Of a stretch of 64,000 bases of DNA, positions 45,253-57,737 are shown piece after piece. The notes beneath the pieces are model-generated. The model was not told where the DNA came from, did not search any database, and saw only the letters and a list, made by a program, of their open reading frames with translations. Each line of letters opens with the position of its first letter. Position 1 is the stretch's first letter. Where the stretch lies: the NCBI RefSeq assembly GCF_003597395.2, contig NC_133771.1, forward strand, positions 136,401,977 to 136,465,976, read 5' to 3'. Source of the DNA: Chelonoidis abingdonii (taxonomy: Eukaryota > Chordata > Testudines > Testudinidae). Position numbers and translations under genes: made by a program.

Positions 45253-45324
45253 CTTGTGGGTGCAAATAATCACGGGCAAAAGTAGCTGTGGCTATTTGTG
45301 CCCATGATTATTTGCACCCACAAG
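45253..45324. repeat. Perfect-looking hairpin (inverted repeat)
   Basis: The arm starting 'cttgtgggtgcaaataatca' at 45253 is mirrored by the arm ending 'ttatttgcacccacaag' at 45324, about 28 bases each with one or two differences, around a loop of about 15 bases. Probably a short palindromic MITE. Confidence 0.88.
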
Positions 45325-45416
45325 AAAATTTGTCAATAATTCACCAATTCACTAAATTTCACCAATAAATGGCTAATCTGTTTTAGAATCTGATGAAGCT
45401 ATTTCCTTAATATAGT

Positions 45417-45688
45417 TAGAGCTGGACACTATTTAAAAAATGGTATTTTTTTTTAAATGTCAAGTTGTTTCTGTTTAGCAGGCTTTGAAACTGATCATTT
45501 TTCATATTTTCAAAAAATATCAGTTGAATTTTTATAATGGTATTAATAACATTTCGGGTAAAACCATGGATAAAAATGTGGAAAAAATTGTGAAAAAACA
45601 ATTTAAAAAAATTCAACAGTTGTTTGCCAGTTTTCCACAAAGGGCTGTTTTCCAATGAGCTTTCTGTTTGAAAAATTTTAATCAGCTC
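45417..45688. mobile_element. Palindromic relic with 'agagctgg' ends
   Basis: 'agagctggacac' on the left and 'taatcagctc' on the right are loosely inverted. The interior is rich in 'aaaaatt' and 'ttttcca' runs, typical of a common turtle repeat with 'gagctggtcaaaa' ends. No duplication identified. Confidence 0.45.
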
Positions 45689-46989
45689 AAATTATAACAT
45701 TAATTTTATTCACTAAGCAGGTCTGCTCTGAGGAATTACTGAGTAAAAATGGCTCTGTCTTAATTAACATATTTGCTCACGGGCAAATTTTGATCTCAGT
45801 TACACCAGTGTAAATCCAGAGTAACTCAGCAGTATTTTAGATTCACACTAGCCGTGCACAGACTCTGGAGGTGATGTCGTGTGTGTGGAGAGCGTAAAGT
45901 TGCATGTTGGTGAGTGGGAGTCTAAAGCTGAAGGAGTCCAAGCATTGCATCAACTGTACGTGAGTAACTTCCATCGATTTCATATATACAACAGCATACA
46001 ACTGACAGGATAGTCAGGCCCAAAGAGCCTAAGATGGTGTTTATTTACATAGGGAAGGAACCAGAAGAAGGTGTAAGACTCACCTGTGAATTTGGTCTTC
46101 TGGGCATTATTTTGATCTTACTTCCATTAGTTTTAAAGTGATGTAATTTCAACGGGCCAGATTTTAATGGAGTAACAGACATTTACACCAGGTGAGGATC
46201 TAGCCCATTTTCATTATGTAAATAAAGACATATCAGCATGATTAAATTTTGATTCTGATCTGAAGTCCTTGCCGTTATTTTAGATATAAACTACTATAAG
46301 TGAGATGAGACCTGGTTTCATGGCTAATAATTAGACTATTTATCAATTTAGACTGCACTTACCATTTCTGTAACTAAGCCCCTCAGACTACATTTAAAGC
46401 AAGCTATAATGCTTGAATCAGTGCCACAGAAGACTCCATAAAATCAATCCACATTAAAGTTCCCTCTCCTGATGGTGACTAATTAAATGAATTAATCAAA
46501 AGCCTGATTAACAAAATTATACTGAAATGAAATTCTCTCAGTCAGTGGGAATGCAGAAATGCCATTTTTCAGTAGTCTCTTTCAGCAGTATGACAGTGTG
46601 GATTTTGTCTGTGTGTGCACTTGCACAGAATATTTTTTCTCTCTCTTTCCTCAAAAAAAATTATTACTTAATTACTAATTTCATATTATTAATAATAACT
46701 ATTAGTAATAATAATACATTTGGCCTTAGGGTTTATATAGCCCAAGATAAGATTTCTACCAAGATTGTTAGCTGAATAGACAAGCAACCAGTTGTCTTGG
46801 CCTCTGCACCACACTGGCCATAACAGCCTTGCATGAATATTTTGAAACCATAACCATCAACGGTGAGCCTGAACCAAAACTCTGGATCTGAACATCTCTG
46901 AGGTTTCGGAAGTTTGAATATGAATCTGAACTTTGTGGCTTCAGCCCAAATCTAGTAAAATGCCCTCCTTCACTCTGCTGCCATAGCAA
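45689..46989. other. Intergenic stretch with relics, no gene seen
   Basis: Core-type relics at about 45780-45840 and 46145-46205. An AT-rich 'taataataact' tract at 46665-46725. A 'ggatctgaacatctctgagg' relic near 46880-46945. No coding signal. Confidence 0.45.
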
Positions 46990-47205
46990 CCAATAGCAGT
47001 ATTGATGTTGTGGCAGCTTGGGCTAGCTGCCTGAGTCCAAGCCTGCCTGAACCCCTGGGTCCGAGCTCAGGTGGCTAGCCCGAGCTGCTACCAGGGCCAC
47101 AGCATCCACGCTGTTCTTTTTAGCGTGCTAGCTTGAGCTGAGCTAGCTCAAGTCTGTCTACTCATGCTGGGAATCATACCTCCCAGCTGCAAGGTAGACA
47201 CATCC
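46990..47205. mobile_element. Partial MITE of the 'gtctacact' group
   Basis: 'ggctagctgcctgagtccaa', 'ccgagctcaggtggctagcc' and 'gagctgagctagctcaagtc' are diagnostic internal blocks, and the right end 'aaggtagacacatcc' is a decayed terminus. The left end is not clear. Confidence 0.6.
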
Positions 47206-49249
47206 TAGCATGGGCCAGATTGCTCTGATGTTTTCAGAGGGAACAACAGGCAAGACGAAAGCATCCAGAGGGCTGGATTTGGCCCAGGAGCTATATGATT
47301 GCCTTTGAGCAACTGTGTGTAGCCAGTGGAGCATCTCCCGGTGAAGGGGAACTCACTTGTGGTGGAGGTTCCTGTGCAGCCCCCACCCTCATGGTAGGAG
47401 GGAAGGAAAGGATGTTTGGGGTGAACCACAGGCTGGGTCTGGGCAAGGGAGGGAGCAGGGCAGAAATAAGATCTGCTACATCTGACCCTTCCATGATGTA
47501 AGTTCCCTGAGGAGTTCTGAGGGTCAAAACTGGGCTTAAGTGGGACGTATATAATGCACAGGCCTAGTGCTGACTGGCTGCGCAATGATCCATTTCACCC
47601 CTGGAGCACAGCTGTAAGAAAGAAGGTGCTATTTTTCCATAGTCTCTTTGCAGAATAGACCCACACTTTGCAGGGGAGGCTCTGCCCTGTGCAGTGACAG
47701 GAACCTACCAGTTCTTATTTCCCTTCCTCTTTTCTCCTGTCCTCCTACTCAGCAGTCCCAAGGCACGATTCCAATCTAGTATTCAGGGCTGGCTAGCACT
47801 AGCATGCTGCCAGCTAAACCACAGACCTGGCATGTTCTGCCAGCTCCAGAGTATGGTCAGACCCCAACTTGTTAGCATCCATGTTGCCTGCCTTGAGGGG
47901 GCTTGGCTGGACTCCTCTCTTAGAGTAGGTCAAATGCTGCTCCCTGAGGAGGAGAGAGTAGATACCATGGAGTAATAAGTTAACCTGGAAAAATCCCTTG
48001 TTTGTTCAGCTAGAACTGCGCTTTATTTACAATAGCTCCTGTAAGGATTTCACCACCCATTCATCAGCAGCTAAACCTGTTGACCATTTCACTGAAGATC
48101 CAGTCTCCCAGTGCCCAGTGCCTGTCTGTGTGGAAGGAATACTTCTCCCAGGAGATGCACCACACCGTTAATTACTGTGAACCACTCTTGCTGATAAATA
48201 TATTAGGGATCCACACAGCATGTCTTCTCTACAGGCTATGTAGCAAGTAGTTGGCTCCAGCCCTGTAGAAGGCAGATGCCTTTAACCCTCCTGGACAATG
48301 GCCCTGTGAGATAAAATGGAGAGTCTGATGTGTTTGTACAGTGTGTTGGGTAAAGGATAAAGACTGTGTTGAAATAAAGCTGTCAAGTTACTGAAAACAA
48401 ATTGTACTGCTGCTGCTCCTTTCCCTCTCTGCTGTTACTATAGTTTCTTTGCTTTCAGTGAGGGAGGGCGGGACACTTCCCACTGTTCAGAGTTTTACAA
48501 GTTTTTCAACAATGTCTCCATTATGGCAGATACACAAACACAGAGCCTACTGCTGCTCCCCTTGAAGTCAGCTGAAAAACTCTCCATTGACTTCAGTGGG
48601 AGTAGGAGCAGGCTCCTATTTTCCCACACATTATTGCATATTGGTTGGACAAAGCACCAAGGTGCTAGCATTTGTATCAATCTAATTCATCTGTCATCTC
48701 AGGTTTGTACACAGCATCTATCCCTGGGGTGTCAGCTGCTTTCCCATTTTGTCACCTGGCTGTTATATGGAAAAACAATATCTCACGCCTTGGAGATACA
48801 AAAGATACATGGAGATACATTCCTTGAAAGCCATGGCTCAAGTATCGCACACACGTATCTTTAACAGAATTGTTGGCTTCCTTGAGTACATCCCATCTGC
48901 ATCAGTAATGGAAGCAGAAACTATTCTGGGGCCAGAGTAGTTAGAAATTGGAGAGGAGGACGGTCATTTTGTTAAATTTAGAATCCACAAGTTCTAGATC
49001 TAAAACAAGAGTTGACATTTTGGAAGGCTGAGTTCTGGTAGGTTCTGTCAAAACAGGATTTTTTGAGCATCAGCATGAAATTAATAATAAAGAATAATCA
49101 TTAATAATTTGTTATTAGTACCCCTTGTAGCCCCAGAAGCAGAGTAAGAATTACTTTTAATAAAGTCTGTCTAGTCCAGATTCTGCTCCCTGTTTCAGAT
49201 CCAGAAGATGCCATTAACTTCTAAAAACCCATCCTGATTTAGTGGTCAA
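47206..49249. other. Intergenic stretch, no gene seen
   Basis: A core-type relic lies at 48540-48625 ('ctccattgacttcagtggga'). Overlapping open frames up to 126 codons on both strands at 47205-47585 lack recognisable features. Confidence 0.45.
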
Positions 49250-49436
49250 GTGAAGACATCAATTAGAAATGAAAAAGCAATATTTAACAAATAAAAAAGA
49301 GAAAACAGACAACAATCAAAATAAACTAGAAGTTATGAAATGCAGAAAATTGATAAGGAGAGCTAAAGACATCAGGGAAAAATCCACAGCAGAAGGGCTA
49401 AGGAATTAAGAAAGAGTTTTTTAAGTATATTAGGGA

Positions 49437-49935
49437 CAAAAGAAATCATAGCAATAGCAAAGCCCCTCATAGACTCATAGACTTTAAGGTCAGAAGGGAC
49501 CATTATGATCATCTAGTCTGACCTCTTGCACAATGCAGGCCATACAATCTTACCCATCCACTTCTATAACAAACCCGTAACCTATGTCTGAGTTATTGAA
49601 ATCCTCAAATTGTAGTTTGAAGACCTCAAGCTGCAGAGAATCCTCCAGCAAGTGACCCATGCCCCATGCTGCAGAGGAAGGCGAAAAACCTCCAGGGCCT
49701 CTGCCAATGTGCCCTGGAGGAAAATTCCTTCCCGACCCCAAATGTTGGCGATCAGCTAAACCCTGAGCATCTGGGCAAGACTCACCAGCCAGCACCCAGG
49801 AAAGAATTCTCTGTAGTAACTCAGATCCCATCCCATCCAACATCCCATCCCAGACCACTGGGCATACTTAACTGCTGATAATTTGCCAATTGATCTTTGA
49901 TCAAAAGAAATCATAGCAATAGCAAAGCCCCTCAT
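49437..49935. repeat. 34-bp exact direct repeat flanking an insertion
   Basis: The 34-mer beginning 'caaaagaaatcatagcaata' at 49437-49470 recurs identically at 49902-49935. It is CR1 copy C sequence, so it is the target duplication of the element between the copies. Confidence 0.93.
49471..49901 (-). mobile_element. CR1-tail retroelement inserted in CR1 copy C
   Basis: On the minus strand the element ends in a CR1-like 3' tail: the plus strand starts 'agactcatagactttaaggt' then 'cagaagggaccattatgatc' and 'atctagtctgacctcttgca'. The 431-bp body ('cctccagcaagtgacccatg', 'gaggaaaattccttcccgac') is a common turtle repeat. It lies in the opposite orientation to its host and is flanked by the exact 34-bp duplication. 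It could be a 5'-truncated CR1 subfamily or a SINE-like derivative; no ORF is evident. Confidence 0.82.
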
Positions 49936-50454
49936 TAGAGAGAGATGGTAAAATTGTTAATGATGATGCAGAAAAGGCAGAAGTATTCAATAAACATTTC
50001 TTTTCTGTATTTGAAAGAAGCAGGATGATACATTCATCTCACAACAGGATGAAGTATTTGCCAGCTCTTTATCCCTAGTAGAAAATATCTACTGGAGATA
50101 AACACTTAAATCATCAGGCCCAGATAACTTGCACCCCAGAGTTCCAAAGAGCTGCCTGAGGAGCTCTCTGGCCTGCTGATGTTAATTTTTAATAAATCTT
50201 GGAATACCAGGGAAAGTTCAGAAGACTGAAAGAGTGCTAATGTTATGCCAATATTCTAAAGGACAAGTAACTATAGATGGGTTAGTCTGACACCAGCCAA
50301 GGCAAAATAATGAAATGCTGATAGGGAATTCAACTGATAAAGAATTAAAGGATAGGAATATCATTAATGTCAGTCAACATGGTTTTATAGAAAACAGGTC
50401 TTGTCAAACAAACCTGATTTAATTCTTTGATGTGATTATGTTTGTTTGCTAAAG

Positions 50455-50857
50455 CAGCAGCTCCCAACCTTTCCAGATTACTGTACCCCTTACAAGAGTC
50501 TGATTTGTCTTGCGTACCCCCAAGTTTCACCTCACTTAAAAACTTATAAAATCAGGCATACAAATACAAAAGTGTCATAGCACACTACTGCTGAAAAATT
50601 GCTTACTTTCTGATTTTTACCATATAATTATAAAATAAATCAATTGGAATATAAATAGTGTACTTACATTTCAGGGGATAGTATACAGAGCAGTATGAAC
50701 AAATCATTGTCTGTGAAATGTTAGTTTGTACTGACTTGGCTAGTGTTTTTTATGTAGCCTGTCGTAAAACTAGGCAAATGTCTAGGTGATCTGAGTAACC
50801 CCTCAAAGACCTCTGTGTACCCCCAGGGGTACACGTACCCCTGGTTGAGAATCACTC
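50455..50857 (-). mobile_element. hAT-Charlie-like MITE inserted in CR1 copy C
   Basis: The ends 'cagcagctcccaacc' and 'ggttgagaatcactc' correspond to the Charlie terminus cagtggttctcaacc. Flanking 8-mers tgctaaag (50447-50454) and tgctaagg (50858-50865) match at 7 of 8. Internal blocks 'gtacccccaggggtacacgt' and 'cttaaaaacttataaaatca' mark a widespread amniote hAT family. CR1 sequence continues on both sides. Confidence 0.88.
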
Positions 50858-51835
50858 TGCTAAGGTAATTGAATAGATGTAATAGCTTTTTGTAAGGTGT
50901 TTGACTTAATACTTCGTGAGATTCTAGTTAAAAAATGAACACTCTACGATATCTATAAAGCACATGTTACATGGCTTAAGAGCTGGCTAACTCTCTGATC
51001 TCAAAATTAAGTTGTCAATGGGAAGTCCTCGTCAAATGAGGTGGGAGGGGCAGTTTCTGGTGGGGTTCCACAGTGAGAGGCACTAGGCCTGATGCTATTC
51101 AACATGGTCATCAACGATCTGGTAATAAATATAAAATCACTGCTGATAAAATTTTTGCAGCTAGCATGAAGATTGATGGAGTGATAAATAATGGTGCAGA
51201 CAGGGCAATCATACAGAGAGATCTGGATACTTGGTAACCTGGGCCCATTCAAACACACTAGGTTTTAACACAGGCAAATGCAGTGTTATACATCTAGGAA
51301 CAAGGACATCAGGCCATACCAAGAAAATGGATAAGCAACTAGAGCTCTCAATGTGATGCTGTAGCAAAAAGGGCTAATGTTATCCTTGGATGTATAAATA
51401 AGGGAGCAGTGAGTAGCAATAGGGGCGTGCCTTCATCTCTCTATATGGCATTGGTAAGACCAATTCTGGAACGCTGCATCTAGTTCACGTGTCCACGTTT
51501 TAAAAAGGATGTTGAAAAATTAGAGAGGGGGCAGAAAAGATCCACCAAAAATGATTTGAGAGCTGGAGAAAAATGTCATACCATGAGAGACAATGTCAAG
51601 AGCTCAATGTGTTAGCTTATCAAAAAGAAAACTGAGAGATGACTTGATTGCAGTCAGTGTGTACCTTCACAGGAAGAAAATAATGGGTAGTAAAGGGCTC
51701 TTTAATATAGCAGAGAAAGGCCTAACACGAACCTACGGGTGGAAGCTGAAGCCAGACAAATTTAAATTAGAAATTAGGCACAAATTGTTAACAGTGAGGG
51801 TGACTAACCAAGGAATCACAACTAGTGTAACTGGA

Positions 51836-53857
51836 GGTTGAATCTGGTCCTAAATCGTTTGCATTCCCCAGCTTCCACTTAGTTAGAAATACATTTTTTT
51901 CTAAATTAACCTGTCCTTGAAAATAATGCTTTAAATGAAGGGGGAAATGGCATAAAAAACCCATAACCCATTAAAGTCATTTGGTCCTTTCCTCAGTCTC
52001 TGTCTGTCTCTCATCTGTCTAGGTGTTTAGAATGTCATTAGTGTTGTATTGAATTCTCCCAGCCCTAAAAGAAATATGGAAAGAAAGCAGTAATTATTCT
52101 GGGATGTAACATGTACTACAAAATCTCCCCTTATCTCAGGGTACAATGAAAGATCCACCTTTGCAGCCAGGCTCCCCATCACAAAGGAGGGGAAGCAGAA
52201 GAAAGAGGAATCTCTCTCTCTCTCTCTCTCTCCTCTCACACACACACACACACAGAGTAATTAAATCAAAGAACACAGAGTTAATAACACAGCATTCCAG
52301 GAGAGAAGGAGCTTCTGCAATCCTTCCTTCTTTAATGATTGCCTTATGCCATCTGCTAAAAGGAAATGTCTAAGCCATTTCTTATGTTGGACTGAGAGGA
52401 GGCTGAGGGTCCATTGTGAAATATAGCAGAATTCTAAGGGACCTTATTCTGATCCCCTGACTCCTGTGTGTGGCTGTAATGAACAGTTCCATTGATTTCA
52501 ATGGGGCTATACAAAGAATAAGGTTAGACTAAATGTGATTGAGGCCGTCAGAACTTAGTCCTAAATTTGTATTCACTGATCACATCTCCCTGTGATTTGG
52601 CACATTTTAAATGCCTACCTAGATCATAGGATGCTATCAGAGCTGCACCGAGGTTTGTGGGGGCCAAAGGCAAAATCTGAAAGGTGTCCCTCCTTTCTAA
52701 AAAATTACCATGGGGTATGTGATGTGGGGGCAGGGTAGGGAATGGAGAGCACAAGCCCACTCAGCACTCATCCCGCAGCAGCAGTTTTTGTCCCGCGGGG
52801 CTGGGTGTGATTCCCTGCTCCAGCCCATTGGCTCTCAGCACAGTGTCATGTGACCAAAACCAGCTGAGGAAAGGGCTGCTGAGCCAATTCGGAGCAGCTC
52901 TGTGACCCTGTGCATCAGGTTGCAATACCACTGACTTAAATTTGGTCCAGTTGTCCCCCCAGTCATGACCCTCCTCATTCATCACACATCCCCAGCCCAC
53001 CCACTTTAAATGGTGCTCTGCAAGAATTGTTCCGTGGATTAAGCTGGGGTCCAGCTCAAACTGCCTGCTTTTGTCCCCCTCCTGGGCAACCCTGGAGGGA
53101 GGCTGTTAAAATACAGTAGCCTTCACCAAGAGCTTTGTGAAGCAACAGTGGCAGCACATATGTTCATAGGTCAAGCAGCCCTGACAGATCCGTAGCAGGT
53201 TAAACATAGCCCAAGAGAGAGATTGACAAGTGAAAAATATTTGAGTAGGGTCAGGGACAAGTAATCCCTTCAAGTGACAGTGAGTGCAGGAGCTGGAATA
53301 GCAAAGGAATTGGGAAGCAATTCAAACTCTAATTTGATCGGCAAAGGCAAACAATCCATTCCTTTGTAGTCTTGACCTGATTCTTTCTTCCACTTCAGTT
53401 AAGGTCACAGAAGCTTTCTTATTTTTTTTCTTTCTTTTTTTTTTAATTTGCTTATGCATTTATGAAACTTCCATCTTGCTGAAATTTTCCACACTTGCTG
53501 CCTGGCTGAAAGTGAACTCTCTCCTCCCCCCACCCCAAGTTTAAGCAAAAAGATTCTGTTTTTCTGAGTAAACAAAGAGTGTAAACAAATATTGTTGAGC
53601 ACCGTGTGCTAGGTGCTGTATAAATGTGCATTCCGATTATAGAAACAGGCTTGTAACATTTTCTGGACAACTTTACAGCCTGGAGATAGAAAGTTGAAAT
53701 TTAGCAGTGAAATACCCTTTTTAAAGGCTATTTTTCCCCACTCCCTCATCCCTCTGATTTGCACTTCTTGTGCACTGAATGTGTGCAGGGGTTAGGGAGG
53801 GCTCCATCCATGATTATGTAATTGAAGAACGGGCCCATTTCAGACAGTCGCACTTCA
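51836..53857. other. Intergenic stretch, no gene seen
   Basis: Contains the CT/CA microsatellite at 52211-52255, a core-type relic at 52480-52520, a T-rich tract at 53418-53450 and a short MIR-related piece at 53595-53640 ('gtgtgctaggtgctgtataa'). No coding signal. Confidence 0.5.
52211..52255. repeat. Compound (CT)n-(CA)n microsatellite
   Basis: About eleven CT units followed by a short break and about eight CA units. Confidence 0.97.
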
Positions 53858-53965
53858 GTTTCCATAGTTTCTAAAGCCAGAAGGGACCAATGTGATCATC
53901 TAGTTTCACTTCCTGCATGTCACAGGTTACTTTCACCCAGTAATTCCTGCACTGAACCCCAAAAT
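53858..53965 (-). mobile_element. CR1-tail relic, minus strand
   Basis: 'aaagccagaagggaccaatg' followed by 'tgatcatctagtttcacttc' and 'cctgcatgtcacaggtta' matches the 49471-49901 element's start. More diverged than that copy. Confidence 0.75.
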
Positions 53966-55574
53966 TGTGGTTGTGTACTGCATATCTTCTGGAAGGACAT
54001 TCGTTTTTGATGTAAAAGACTCAAAGGATGGAGAATTTACTCCACCCCTTCATAATCCGTATCACTGCTCAATTACCTGCAGTGTTAAAATTAGTCTTCT
54101 TTCCAGTTTGAACTTTGCTGACTTCAACTTCCAGCCAGTGCATTTTGTTATGCACTTGTTAGCTAGATTAAAGCTCTCCACTGAAATCCATGGAGTGACA
54201 GTGGTGTAAAACTGGAGTAATGCAGCAGCTAATCACGCCCTGTAGTGCAAGCAAAGGATGTGTGTGTCATATTAACTGTGTCATTTCATGACATCTGAGT
54301 GCTCAGCTGTGTAACCTCAATGTTCCTGTAACGTAGTATTTTGGATGGAACCTGTATTACAGCAATGCTATAGTTAACGGTAGAATGGCACTTCCATTTT
54401 ATAACTTTTAGTCTCTGTTGACGAGTTTGACATAATTGGGAATGACTGCAAATCTGTTGTTATAATTAGAATTCGGTCTTTAGCCCTAGGCCTTTCCCCT
54501 TCAGGGGGGGTTGATTGGAAGCCAGGGAGGCCTTACATCTCAGCGTGTTATTTCCTGGAGACTCTTTGATCCCTGCTGCTAGGTGTGCACAGAATGACTC
54601 TGCGGGTTAAGAGTGAAGCTGTACAGGCTCTGCAGAGTCGGAGCAAATAAGTGATTTGCACTGAGTTGAAGTCATGGCAAAGAGAGACCAAAACATTTCC
54701 AGTGGAAACTGAAAGGCTGTGTGTAAGTGTATGTCATAATGGTAAGGTTGTAACATGAAGAGAGGAAAGCAAAAGGAATTCAGTGGCTAGGAGGCTGCAA
54801 CTAACCTGAGCAGGTGCCGCCTGAAAATGGGGATAGTTAGAGCTGCCTTAGTAGCTCTTGTGTTATCTGCATCGTAGCCCAGTTCTCTCACTTACAGGTA
54901 GGACACAATGGGTCCAATTCTGCTCTCACTTACACTGATGTAACTTTGGATTATCTCAGTTGATGGAAATCATTGACTGTAATGAGGCTATGCTGAGTTA
55001 CACCAGCTTACATGATCCTTCAGGAAATCCTTTAACTACCCAGAGTTTTTTCTTCTAATAGACCAGATCCAGGCCCAACTCTGGCAGTGGTGCAAAGGGG
55101 CTCTAAAATTGTCTTAAACAAACAGCTGAGGCTTTATGCCACCCCCTCGCGGCCACTCAGAATAAGGGGAATGTGCCAGGAACAGGCCAGAGGCAGGAAG
55201 AACACAGAAGCACGCTACATTGAGCCCTGGCAGCCGTAACTGCCCTTAGGGGGCTATTCCCAACCTGCGTGACTCAGAGCAGCTTTGAGGGACTGAACTA
55301 GCCCCCAGCTGCCCAGGCTAGTGAACTAAACCCCACTCACTTTTTTGTAAGGGTAAGATCTACAGGCAGAGGATCCCTTCTATGCACAAGTCATGGCCAT
55401 ACAGTATTGGACTCATCGGGCTTAGTTCCCTTCTCCCTCACACTGGTGCACATCAAGAATAACTCCACTGGGGTCAGCGACGTTACAGCAGTTTAAGAGA
55501 GTGGAATCAGTCCCATTGACTTCAGTAGGAGTCACTGGCATTGTCTGGCAAGAGAATAGGGCCCACTGACTTGA
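53966..55574. other. Intergenic stretch with core-type relics, no gene seen
   Basis: Relics of the core type lie at 54160-54230, 54905-55015 and 55440-55562. The rest is unremarkable. Confidence 0.5.
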
Positions 55575-55855
55575 GCTGCTTATTATTATTTATATCGTAG
55601 TCGCAGCTAGAGGTCCGTGCAGAGATTGGGGTCCCTTGTGCTAGGTGCTGTACAAAAAGCTCTCAGAAGCAGTCCCCTGGCCCAAAGAGCTCACTATCTA
55701 AAGAGATACGATAGACAAATGGGGGGAGGGAATAGTATTATCCTGATTTACTGAGGGGGAACTGAGGCACAGAACGTTAAGTGGTGGCCTCAAGGTCACG
55801 CCGGCAGTCTGTGGCAGAGCTGGGAACTGAGTCCCAGGGTACAAGACCGTCACCC
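55575..55855 (-). mobile_element. MIR/CORE-SINE relic, long copy
   Basis: 'ttattattatttatatcgta', 'cttgtgctaggtgctgtaca', 'cccaaagagctcactatcta', 'gaactgaggcacagaacgtt' and 'gtctgtggcagagctgggaa' appear in the order of a minus-strand MIR-like element of sauropsids, from tail to tRNA-like head. Confidence 0.88.
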
Positions 55856-56959
55856 CTCTGAAGTGGAGTCACACTGCTGTTGCTGAAAGCAGAATTTGTG
55901 CAGCAGCCTGTGGTTCCTGGGGAGCAGTGGAAGGGAAACATTTGCGCAAGCAGTTTTACAGTGGTTCAGATTTCTAGGGGATAAATAAGAGCCTGTCACT
56001 CTAGTCTAATTGGCTGCAATAGGTTTTCTTGACTGGAACACCTCAACGGGAAAGAGGGATTTTTAGGATTTAAAAAGATGTCTAAAAAGACTGTTGAATA
56101 AGAGAAACCTGCGGGAGAAATTGCTGCTGGAAGGAAGGAGTTAATGTGAGCTTGGTGTTGACAGCAGAACTGAATGTTGTTTCTTCATCGCTAGACTAGA
56201 ACAGTTTTAGCTTTGTAATCAGTAATGAGGCAAAGGCATTATTTTTAGTTAGCGCCGTAAGAGGTACATGAAGGGCTAGGTGTGCCTTTAAGGTACATCC
56301 CTGTGATCAGGAACCGCCGGCGGAATTCTGGCTGACTTAGTAAGAATTCCTTTCGGGATTCCTGGGGGAATCACACTGCAGAGGGAGCTCTGCTGCCCTT
56401 AAACAGGGTGCAATGTGTGCTTCCCCTGTGCCATGTGAGCTCCGCTAGTTGAAGCACAGACAGGTAAAAGCAGGCCACAACCTCGCCTCTTTGGGACAAC
56501 CAGAGCTACTGTTAGAAACAGAGAGAAATGGCTACTCTCCCAGCCACATTATGGCCAGTCTCTGAATGGGGGCACAAAGAGTGGGGAAGGTTACTGAGCA
56601 GAGTCAGCCATAATTTGGCTCAAAGTCAAATAATCTGCTTTGTTTCAGTGAAGAAATAGTGTTCGATTTGCAACTGGAAGTGCTTTCAACGGCAGGACAA
56701 ATTATAGTATATCTTGACAAGGACTGAAATTCAAAACTAAAGGAGAAACAAAAACCCAGGGGGATAGAAACTGCTGAGCGTGACAGAACCAGAGCAGGAA
56801 TGTCTTCCTTACCACATGCACACACACATTGTTCCACTTCGGTGACCGCCCACTTGATTTATAAATAATCTGTAACTGTGAAATCCCCAGCCGCAAGAGA
56901 ACAAGGCATTAAAGCTGATGATCTGATCACCAGCTTGAGATCCAGAAACTCCTGGGTCC
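55856..56959. other. Intergenic stretch, no gene seen
   Basis: Single-copy-looking sequence, no recognised repeat or gene. Confidence 0.4.
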
Positions 56960-57195
56960 CACTTTGGGCTCAGTTTCCCATCTATAATTTGAGGATGATG
57001 AGCCCATAAGCTCTCTGGGGCAGGGACTGTCATTTACTATATGTTTGTACAGCACCTATCACAATGGGGCTCTAGGTCCTATTGCAATACCCATATTTAC
57101 ATGATAAATGACAGTACATGGTTGCCTACCTCATAGGGATGTAGTGAGGATTAATGAGTTGAATTATGTAAACAGCGCTACTGAGTGATGTTTTG
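56960..57195 (+). mobile_element. MIR/CORE-SINE relic
   Basis: 'ctcagtttcccatctataat', 'ctctctggggcagggactgt', 'gtttgtacagcacctatcac' and 'ctacctcatagggatgtagt' followed by 'gaggattaatgag' mark the core and 3' part of a plus-strand MIR-like element. Confidence 0.85.
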
Positions 57196-57455
57196 CATCT
57201 AGTGTTTGCATGTTTTGTAACTACTAGGGACCTGCCACTTCTTTAGAAAAGCTAAGAATCAAGCAACAGTGTTAATGACTGATCATAGTAGTTTATGGAC
57301 CCTAATGATTCCCTAAAGCTATTATGTGATGGCAATCCTCTCATTAAAGGGATTAACTGTAATTAGGGCACTAACTTCATTAATGAAACTGCTAGGTGCA
57401 TTTGATCAGTTTACTGCTTTTGATTCGGAATTTCAAAAACCGTCAGCATGGGCCT

Positions 57456-57737
57456 CAGGGATATGTCTACACTGCCATCAGTGATGTGGTTGTTGCATGT
57501 GTGGACATACCTGAGCTAGCTTTAATCTAGGTATGATGAGTACCAATAGCAATGAAAGCAGCATGGACAGTGGCTGCTTGATTACCTATCCAGGCTTCTG
57601 GTCAGGTGGGCAGGACTAGCTTGTGCCACCGTTTGTTGGCCACAGCTTCACTGCTATTGAGCTCACTTCGATCAGTTACCTCAGGTATGTCTATATGTGC
57701 TGCAGTCACACTTTCCAATTGCAGTGTAGACGTACCC
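57456..57737. mobile_element. MITE with 'gggatatgtctacact' ends, complete
   Basis: The left end 'gggatatgtctacactgc' and right end 'gcagtgtagacgtaccc' are inverted repeats. Internal blocks 'tgagctagctttaatctag' and 'ggactagcttgtgccaccg' fit the group. No transposase. Confidence 0.8.

Larger units (their letters stand above)
49250..51835 (+). mobile_element. CR1-clade LINE copy C, older subfamily, with nested insertions
   Basis: Runs from just before the reverse transcriptase to near the end of ORF2. Landmarks: 'gaaaaggcagaagtattcaa', 'aaatcatcaggcccagataa' (the SxGPDN block), 'ggttttatagaaaacaggtc', 'atgctattcaacatggtcat' (the LFN motif region) and 'ttaaattagaaattaggcac' near the end. Many substitutions, stops and frameshifts show that it is old and inactive. 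Two insertions interrupt it: a minus-strand CR1-tail element (49471-49901) and a hAT MITE (50455-50857). The YLDF and FADD motifs are not readable, because of decay and the hAT. Its sequence differs from copies A and B, so it is a separate subfamily. Confidence 0.85.
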
